Part shown: positions 29,401 to 39,166 of the stretch, one piece after another
Numbering within the stretch: position 1 is the stretch's first letter
How the letters are laid out: every line of letters starts with the position of its first letter
NCBI GenBank assembly: GCA_022885665.1
Contig: JAGQDJ010000189.1
Span: 1-64,000 of the forward strand
Direction: 5' to 3'
Source: Triops longicaudatus
Taxonomy: Eukaryota > Arthropoda > Branchiopoda > Notostraca > Triopsidae
DNA: 64,000 nt
Translations under genes and position numbers: made by a program
Notes under the pieces: model-generated
Database searches by the model: none
Told to the model about the DNA's origin: nothing
The model's input: only the letters and a program-made list of their open reading frames with translations

Positions 29401-32400
29401 CCACAACTTCACAGGCTTGGATATTTAGTTTCACTGAAAATGGCAACGAAACTTATCCCATGAAAAGTACTACCCATCTTTCAGTTCGTCTTCCGCTGGC
29501 TGCACACCAAGTCTTCTTGTAGCCACAGATTAAACCTAGGCTTCCAGTGGTTCGTTTCGTTGTTCTTCTTTAAAGTGTCCTCCCTTCAATTTCCCTACTG
29601 TTGCTACAGGAGCTCGAAAGGACGCGTGCTTGTCAACTGGAGTTTGAGACCATTTGTCACCGTACAAATACGTACTGCAAGTCGTGCTTCGGCCCATAAG
29701 ACACATTACTAGCAAAACTAGGTTTCAGCTAAAGCAAAAAGAAAAAAATCTTAGGCACCCCATTCCGTCATAGAGTCCTGCAATGTCTTGGGGAGGGGCT
29801 TCTTTTCCGCCATTGGTTTTTCTTCCAGCACAAACTCCTAGAATTTTGCATCGTTTCCCATTTCACAGATAATGGCATGATTGGTTGAAAGCTTGGATCC
29901 TTTTTTGTCTTACGTAGATTATAGAAGTTTCACGGACTGCTTCGAGTCCAAGTCCACCGTAGTGTTTCCAGGTTTCGAGTAGGATTTCTTTCATGTCGCA
30001 TGTTTTTGTCTCGTGTGACCTTTTCACGTATTTTCTTCCGTGTCATTTTCACAGCCGTTTTTACCATCTCGCCTTTATCGTTTCTTTCGCAATGCGTTAT
30101 CTTACGTGTTGTACAAACAAGTTATTTCTCTGTGTTTTTTGCTCTTTTCGTACCACGTGAACCGTGACCAAGCGAAATATGCTGATGACGCTTTTATTTA
30201 CCAGGTCCATGAAGCTGACGCTTGTTTGGTGCTAGCTAATAAATATTGCCAAGACCCTGATGCTGAAGATGCTGCCAACATCATGCGAGTCATCTCCATT
30301 AAGAATTACTCGGACGATATTCGTGTTATTATTCAACTTATGCAATACCATAATAAAGTAAGACCTTATTTCGCCCTTCATCCCAAGTAACACACAGTTG
30401 TCGAAAAATCGTTGAGTCAGCGTTGCAAGTCGAGTAATATGCAACAGCGGCATGACGACGTCAGAGAAACGTTGATTTGAGACATCGTAAAGAACCTAGG
30501 TTGTGTGCAGATGCCACTGCTTTGGATTTTTTTAATTTTCAAAGGGATCCGTTCGCAACTTTTGTCCACCACGATCGGATCAAATCCTGCGAAAACTCAT
30601 AAAAATCTCGATCCAGATAGGGAAAATTTTCAATCCGATCCTTCAGTTAATTCGGAAAAAATAATATCGGTACATAACCAATTTCAACAAAAATATCTAT
30701 AGTAAAATAATATATCGATTATAAACAGATGTCAATCAATACATTTAAGAACGAGGGCGGCTTGTAAGCTCAGCCAACCGATCGAAAAATCCCCCACCAC
30801 GGTGATCGTGTGAGATTTTTCCCTGAAAATTCAATCGGATCTTTTCGAGAAGATCCAAAGCACTGGTCAACGCATTGTTGTTGAGAGACAATCTCTAATT
30901 AGCGAATGTGGCAACAACACCCGATTACTAGTTTTCAGAGGGTTAGGACACCGTCACACGAGAACAATAAAGAGCCTTACCTTTCCTTCGAAGTGAAAAC
31001 CGGAACTATGTTGAAAAGGAAGTGAATCACGTGAACAGTAAATAGTTGGACTGCGTGTTGTAATAATTACACACGAGGTAATTTGACACAAAATTTTGAA
31101 TTTCAAGTCCCTATTATCGTACACTACAATGTCAATGCATTCAGAAGAATTCCGAGATATGAGCAAGTACATTTTTGAATAAAAGTTGAAGCTTGAAAGA
31201 ACGCAATCTAAAAGCAGTCATTCGAAAGGGAAAAAGCTGTGTCAAAGCAATGTTGTTACTGGACGTTTCAGCAAGTTGAGTTGTAAAAACCGACAAATAA
31301 AAATTTCTGCCGAGGCGGATAACTTTTCGATATAGCGGTGCTCCTTGGGATGTTGATGGATGTAGTTTGTAATCTCTTCTTGTGTGATAGGCGTACCTTT
31401 TGAACATTCCAAGCTGGGATTGGAAACAAGGTGATGATGTGATTTGCTTAGCGGAATTGAAGCTTGGTTTCATCGCCCAGAGTTGCTTGGCGCCTGGCTT
31501 TTCGACCATGATGGCCAACTTGTTTGCCATGCGATCCTTCAAAACGGTAAGCCTACTAGATATTTTTATCTACGCATATCCTGGGTCATTACCGGGGTTT
31601 ACTAGCCCATTGTACATATAACTGTACTAACCGTCCATTTCTTGGCATGCAATGATGGAGAATCATTCACTGATTGTTTTTCCCTTTCGGAGGAGAGAGA
31701 AAAAATAGTGGTGTTTCTTGCCTCTCGAAGGCTTTTCAAAGTGCCTCGGAAAATTTTGGTAGTATGTTCACGATGGCCTGAATATCCGCGCGCTCCTTTT
31801 TGCGCCATTAAAGCGCCCTTGTGGTGGTGGCATATCAATTTGAGTTAATTGAAGGGAACGAGGCCCATGTGTGAAGCAGTCAGTTTTAGTGACTAACTTA
31901 TGTTCACAGTCGTCCGACCTCCAATTGTGGCAGAATGATTACCTGCGTGGCTCAGGCATGGAAATGTACACGGACACCTTGAGTCCCACCTTTATGGGAC
32001 TCACGTTCACGCAAGCCGCCGAGTAAGTTGGTATTCACCCCCAACAACTTTCTCAGACTTTCACACGTCGATAGACAAAATATAACATTAAAAGAGCTCG
32101 ATAATGTTAAGGCCTTAATAAAGGTCAACGTTTTTCCTAAGCATTTACGATATATTCCACTTAAAACAAAATTCCACGAATTTGACTACTGCAAATAGCT
32201 TGCATAAATGAAAGAAAAAAATCACATTTACGCTTATGAATCATCTTTAAGTATGTCGTCTCACTCAATCAATAGCCGCACTATTACTGCGTTCGACTGG
32301 AACAAAAACAACAGAAACTTCTCTGCTTACTCTTTCTGTGCCAATTTCCTCTGCGTATTCGCTCGACTTTCACCCGTAGCTTCTATCTCGGAGCTTTTCG

Positions 32401-35400
32401 AATGTATCTCTCGCTGTTTATCCGCTAAAAAAAAAAAAAAAGACGTAAGGTGGTGTTGCACAAAACCCTCTGTTAGAACATGTCATTCTCCCAAACTTAC
32501 AGAAGTCGCAAGATTGAGAGTTCGCATGGATGGTTCGGTGTTTTGCGTGTTGAACGTCGACTAGGCAACAATGGAAAACGCTCCCTGTCCCTTTTTCTAG
32601 ACGCCACCTTTATTGGGGAGAATTCGGGGAAACCCCGTTTTTTATTCGTCCATGGCTGACCAATTCGTGTTTCGCCCACGTTCCCAACTCGTCTCTTTTC
32701 CATGGTGCAGTTAAAAACAACAAAGCTGTGGCCACTTGTGTTTCCCTCTTTCCTTTTAAACTGAAGCTTTTATTTGTGGATTGCTTTTGCTTATGTTGCA
32801 GTCCCCGGATACGCAAGCCTGGCAAAATGACTACCTGCAAGGCACGGGCTGTGAAATGTACACCGAAACTTTGTCACCTTCTTTTGCAGGGATGACTTTT
32901 CCCCAAGCCTCGGAGTAAGTCGTAGGGATAGATTTGCCGGTCACTTTCAGACAAACGTTTGACCCGAGTTTGTTCCTACCCCAAACTGTGACAGTTCGGA
33001 ACAATGATGTTCGTAACAGTGTTTCGGATTTTTTACGTTTCTCTGTCTTGAATTTTATGAGTGTATTTTAAGCTATCACTTTTCAAGTCAGATCACCCTG
33101 GTCGGATCAGATCAAGTGTTTTTTCGCAAGTAGACAGGATCCGTTTGAGTTTCTTGCGTCACGCTAAGAGGCAGACTTGAAGTCACTTGTCGGACATACC
33201 GACACAATTTTTATTCAGTTGTAAAGTCTTTGATCGAATCTAATCGAATCAGGATGCTGTTATATGAGTGACGAAAATTTCTTTTAAAACTTTCTCGTTT
33301 GAAGTTGTCAGATCGGAGTAATCTTAAGACGTTTGACATGTTGTAAGATCGGGAAAAAGTCCGAAACACTGATTTTGCCTTCTTTGTTCATGGTTTGCTG
33401 GATTGCCAGTTGTTTAGAAAGGTCTCGAACAGTCTGGCAGTGATGGAAATGGCGGATGTGATACATGGAATGGCATTTACTGCACGGTATTGCTGCATTT
33501 CAAGACGTTTTTTCTTCCTAACGGAATTCCAGGGGGGGGAATTCCTTGAATGCAATAAATGAGCCACCCTTCGCCCCCCGTTGCATGCTATTCCGCTTTG
33601 CATACCCATTGTTCCTTGTCTATTGCTGTGGGAATGACTTGCACTTCTCGAGCTTCAACACACTTTTTTCGGTAGCCTACTCCAAAACACATAGTACTAG
33701 TGCGGCACGGCTGACAGGGGCTGGTTATGAGTACGGTAGTTCCTTTTTCTTGCAGAATTGTTTACTATTTCCTCAGAAAGTTTTGCATTGTGCTCCCTGA
33801 AACTGGTTCAGAACAAAAACTTATCTTCAAATTTTGGTATGGCGCCGTGGCAAACCATTTAGGCTTTGCTTCACGAAACTGAAACTGTTGCTCTTGGCCA
33901 TTGAGATCAAATCTGAAGATGGACTCGATTCCAAAATCGCCATTAATCCTCGTGGAGCAAAAATTTCCGCCAGCACCCAAGGCTTTTTTATTGCCCAATC
34001 TGCAGACGAAGTCAAACGGTAATAATTCTTCCTTTTTCAGTCCCTTGTGCTGTTGCTTTCCCGCACCGAAAAAGTGCTAATGTAATCTTTTATTTTTCGT
34101 CCAACAGAGCGTGGTTTTATTGCAAAGCTTGCCACGAGGACATTAAAGACGAAACTTTAATCAAAAAGTGTAAATGCAAAAACTGTAAGTTAGAATTTTC
34201 CGTATAAGATGTATCTTTTATTTTCTGTTTGTTTTCGTTGTATGTTTGTATTTTTTCGAATTTTATTTAGCGGGGTTTCTGTTGGACGTGCGTTGGATTT
34301 TTGCGGTGAAAACCCATTTGAGCTTTTTCACGATCAATGATTTATTTTCCCTTAAGAGCCTCCAGATCAACTCATGCCTACTGTCAAGAACATTCACTGA
34401 ACGGATTTCTAAGGGGGCCATGAATCATTGAAAGTGGTCATTGAAATCATAATGTTGTCAAGAAAATAACCATTTTTTTGCGAATTGAGTGGAGTGCAGT
34501 GGGATTTTTGCACATGTTGGGTCCAGAATGGCGTTTGACTGCTTTGTCCCCCTTTATATCCTTAGATATAGGCTACATGATGATGAATTCGGGAATGCTG
34601 GTCCAATCGGGCTACAGCCACGACGACGACTTACTTAGGAGTACGTTCAAAGTTTGCCATCTCCACTAACCTCGCTGTGTTCAAACAAATTCCCGTACAT
34701 TCTAACCTGAAGCAAAGATTTTTTTGCGCGATTTCAATGTAGAAAGCTATGCTGCTGCACGTTCCCAGAAGCTTGCCACAAGGCTGGGAAGTTCTATTGG
34801 AAATCATTTTAGAGTAGCTAATTTTGCTTGCAGATATACATGGGCCATGAGTAGAGTACAACTTACTTTACCACCAGCTAAAACCAATTAACCAACCTTC
34901 ATTGCAAATCTGACGTTGCATCAAAGTAACCTGGTAAGCTTGGTAACAAAGCAAAAACTGACTTGGTTCCTAAAAGAGAAAAACGGGTTACCTTGCCATA
35001 GTTTGCAACACTTACTGGCATAATTCCTCGAGAAGGCTATAATAATGTCTCTGTGACGCGGAAGCGTTTGAAAGCTTTAATTCACAGCTTGCCCGTGCAT
35101 TTCAGAAGGCATGGTCTCAGCGTCAGCTTTAACATTAACTTTCGGAATGACAAAACAAACATAACAATCCGTGAGCCCTTTGGTCACACCCCACAAAAAG
35201 GGCTCGCAAAGCAGTCTATCGCCACGAACGCGTTCACTATTCTTTTCTTGGCTTGTCTTTTGTGGAAATGGTTGGTTCCCCGGTTAGTATGTTAGTTCTA
35301 CATCAGCTGGGGATTTCAACACGGAAGACAAAGAACCGCGAAAGAGAAAGAAAATTATCCGCAGACGATAACTTGAATGATTTTTAATTTTGCCTTGCAG

Positions 35401-38400
35401 AAATCTAATACAACCTTTGTTTCTGTTTCACTCTTCTCCTGTCCGTCGTCTTTTGCTTTTTTGCAAAATGAAAAGTGGCCGTTTTTCGCAAAGGGGTGAG
35501 GGCTGTTCAGGTCATAGGACGGGCAAGTACGTTCACCCTTCATTCGTTTCCGTTTTTCAAACATAACCTTCTTCCAACCTTCTTTTTCTTGAAAATTAAG
35601 AAAACCGTCACATTCTCACTTGGGAACATGTTTGGCTCTCAAATTGTACGTAGTCAAGCTTTTATCACCCTTGTCCAATCTTTGGTATCTATCGACTCGA
35701 GTTGAGTACAAATTTGTGTAGCAATTTTCTTAAAGCCGTAACTTGAAGAAATCTTCCTTGAGGGAGTAAGCTGTACATTACTTTCTCTGTAAATTTGTGT
35801 TTTATTGTGTTTTTGGATACATAAATGGGTTTGTTTTGTTGAGTGTCAACATTTTTGGCTTTCTCCGGGGCCTTGAATGGACTTAACTTTATTTGTTTTC
35901 TTTTCTCTCTGTCTCAAAAAATGTTTCTCTGGGGGGAAACTCTGCTCATGTTGGTGCTATACTTGCTCTAAAAACTTCGTGCTGTACATCTTCTCTATCT
36001 GCCTTGCCTGCTCTCATAGGTGCGGATTATTCCATCTGCGACAGTAAGTCGATTGCTACGTTTCCTGATGGGGAACACAATTATAGTCTTCTCTCTTTTC
36101 TACTTATTTTTACTTGCTCGAAGCACTTCTTGAGTTCTTATTTACACTCGAAGCGATCACGCAAACTCTCTAAACGACCGAGACAGGATTGTCATGCTGC
36201 ACTCTCCCCGATCCTCACCAGAAAATAGCTGTGAAAATATATAAGCTCTCTTGCTTTCTCATTTTAATGCATTCGATAAATTACGCACCATGCCGAAATT
36301 CTCAAAACAAAAGGAAGCACGGAATTTTTCTTTAGTGTTGTACACTGAATGAATCTTCTATCAAATGCTACAAGAAAAACTTTGTGCGCTCGGATCTACG
36401 ATTTGCCTGCGTTGTCCTCGAACTGTTTGAAAGCATGAGAACGCTGTGTGCCAAGCTTCGAGCATGGACTGTTTCTTTCCGTTTTTCTTTCTTCGTGTAA
36501 AAAAGTATTAGACTTGACTATTTCCATTTTTCTCTCTTAAAAGTGAATACTCTTGGAAGCAGTATTGGCTTCCCAATATTTTGAATCAAGTAACTTTCTT
36601 TATTAAGAGTGCTAGTAGCTTCTGTGATTTCTCGTTGAATACTAGTACTTAGCAGACGCTTTATAGTTGATCCTGTGCTCTGTTTCAGATGACCATCTAA
36701 CTCCTCAGTTTACGCCACCAGAATTGCCCAAACGGGTGCATGTACGAGGTAGTATATTAACTAGATTAACCCCCTTCCTAGCCCACCGCCCAGCCCCCAT
36801 CCATTCTCCAGTTTTACCCCTCTCCACAGCACAGTGAGACTTTGGGCGAGTTAACCTTTGCAGCGTCAGAGGTTAACGAGCCGTCAATGCCGTGTCAAAG
36901 AGAATCATTTGCATACCTTTATTGACATGACACTCGAGGAAACTCGATCTAGGTTGGCGCTATAAGGACGCATGATGTATAGTCTTGATTTGCTTGCTGA
37001 GAAGAGTCTAGCCCTTTAGGCTTGTTAGCTTAAAGTAACTTGAAGACCCAGGCTTTGCATTCGAAGGAAATTGTCACTCTCACCCTCCCGTACCCAACAT
37101 GACTACCCTAAGTCATTGTCATTTCCTAATTTTGATCATGTTTGTAAACTGTTTGCCTTTATTTAATTCCTTTAATTTTGCTATAGGTGAACTGGTTCGC
37201 GAGGATGACCAAAGATGTAAGTTTATTCAAATGCGTCATGTGGAATTTAGCCGTGTGTGTCCTTACTGTATTTATTAAAACAAGTATATTTTTTACAGTT
37301 GTTTAACGCGGTGATTGTCGCATGTGTCAATACCACAGTATAAAGGTTCCATATGTGTAACCTTAAAAAAGTGGTGAATGCGTCATAAAATATAAAAGTT
37401 AACTAAATACACTTCAATATTTTGTATTAAATCCATTTTCAGGCTACACTGATTTTGAGTAGGACAGCAATGAGTAGGATTTAAGAATGCCAGAAATGTG
37501 TATAGATATATAAGGAAAGACGTCGGTAAATGTATTTATTTTAGCAAAGCGTTTTTATTTCATTCGTGCGTTTATTTTAAACATGTGTTACTTATTTATT
37601 GTGTTCCTGTAAGTATAGATGGATCTAAAACAACACTGTATATATTTTAGTCTTTGGGACTTAATGATAAATATTGTTTTGTTTTCAGTAATGTTGCCGC
37701 ATAACCAGCATAATGCCCAATCTTCGCTGCTCTCTGTCAACAAGCAGTTGAAGCTGAAAGCCAATTCCACGAGAACTTGTTTGGATGGTGGGCACTCCCC
37801 TGTTCCTGAGTACGCCAGGTATTAGTCGGAAGTTTGTGTAGAAATTCAGAATTCTTCGGTTGACATTTGTTGAGCCTTTTTCACTTGGATGCGACTAAAA
37901 ACCTCGTATAACTTTTCTATTCCATATATACTGTACCGTTTTCATTCTTCCGTAAAGTTCCTCACACTTGTCCTATATTTGCTCCACTCTAAACCAACTG
38001 AGGATTTCTTGGGGACGCGGGATGGGAACGGTTGTGTCCATCTATCGATTGCCTTTCGTATTGAACTCCCAACTTCTACGCCATCCATTGTTCAGCTTGC
38101 GTTTCGGAACGTTTTCTCTCACCAGTGATATCAAATAAATGAATAGTGGATATTTTTAACACCATTTTATTCTATGATTTTTGGGAGAGGAAATAATTCA
38201 TTTCCCTTCCTAGTTTTGACATTCCGAGAATCTAGGGGCCACGTACCACATCCATGTTCTTTCATTTTTTTCTCTTCCAAGTTCTTCCTTTCGTTTTTTT
38301 TCCGCTTTTTCTTTCGCCAGCGGAAAAGAACTATTATTGCTTGCATATATTTGCCTTGCAACTTTCCGTCGAGCTACTCTGCTTTTTTATATAAAAATGC

Positions 38401-39129
38401 TTGGAGAAATTGTACTCGAAAAACACGTGCATGACGTGCTTTAATCACGTTACAAATTCCGAGGCAATGAAACATGAGCGGAAGACCAATAATTCTTTTC
38501 CCACTCCCTTTTACATAAGCGAGTAATTTTTTACAACATTCATGTGATCGAATCATTGGTTTTCATTCCCTCCAAAAATGCCTTAATGTAGTTACTGATT
38601 CAAATGCGACGGTGGATATCTGCTAAGCAAATATTTTTTCCAACGTAGAAAACTTCGAAAAACTTGTATCTTATTCATTCAGAACTCCCAATCCCATGTC
38701 ATTGCAGGCCCAAGGACGACACCTCCTATGCAGGCTATCATCTGGCTTATGAAGTGAAAAAACTCATGTACGCTCTACGTTTTTTTTTTGTCTATTTTTT
38801 TCTCTCTTTTTTATTTAGTGTGTTATTTTCTTAGAAAGCCGGTCGTTTTTATTAAGTTTATTCTCTGGATAGGAAACATGTCTGTTGTTTTATACCTCTC
38901 ACAGTTATTTTTTAGACGTTTTTGTGAGAACGCGGTACTGTAGTTCGATATTTTTGGAAAATTTTTGTTTCGTCGATATTCGTGTTGGAAAGTTTCTGTT
39001 ACATCGATATTTCTTAAACAATTCGTCAATGGAGCTATGGAAGTGTGCAAAGTATATACGTCCTCCAAATTTTACCCCTTCCCAGTTCTTCACCCTTTGT
39101 TGTAGAGGACAATAAATATCCCATATCAC

Positions 39130-39166
<37 letters not shown>

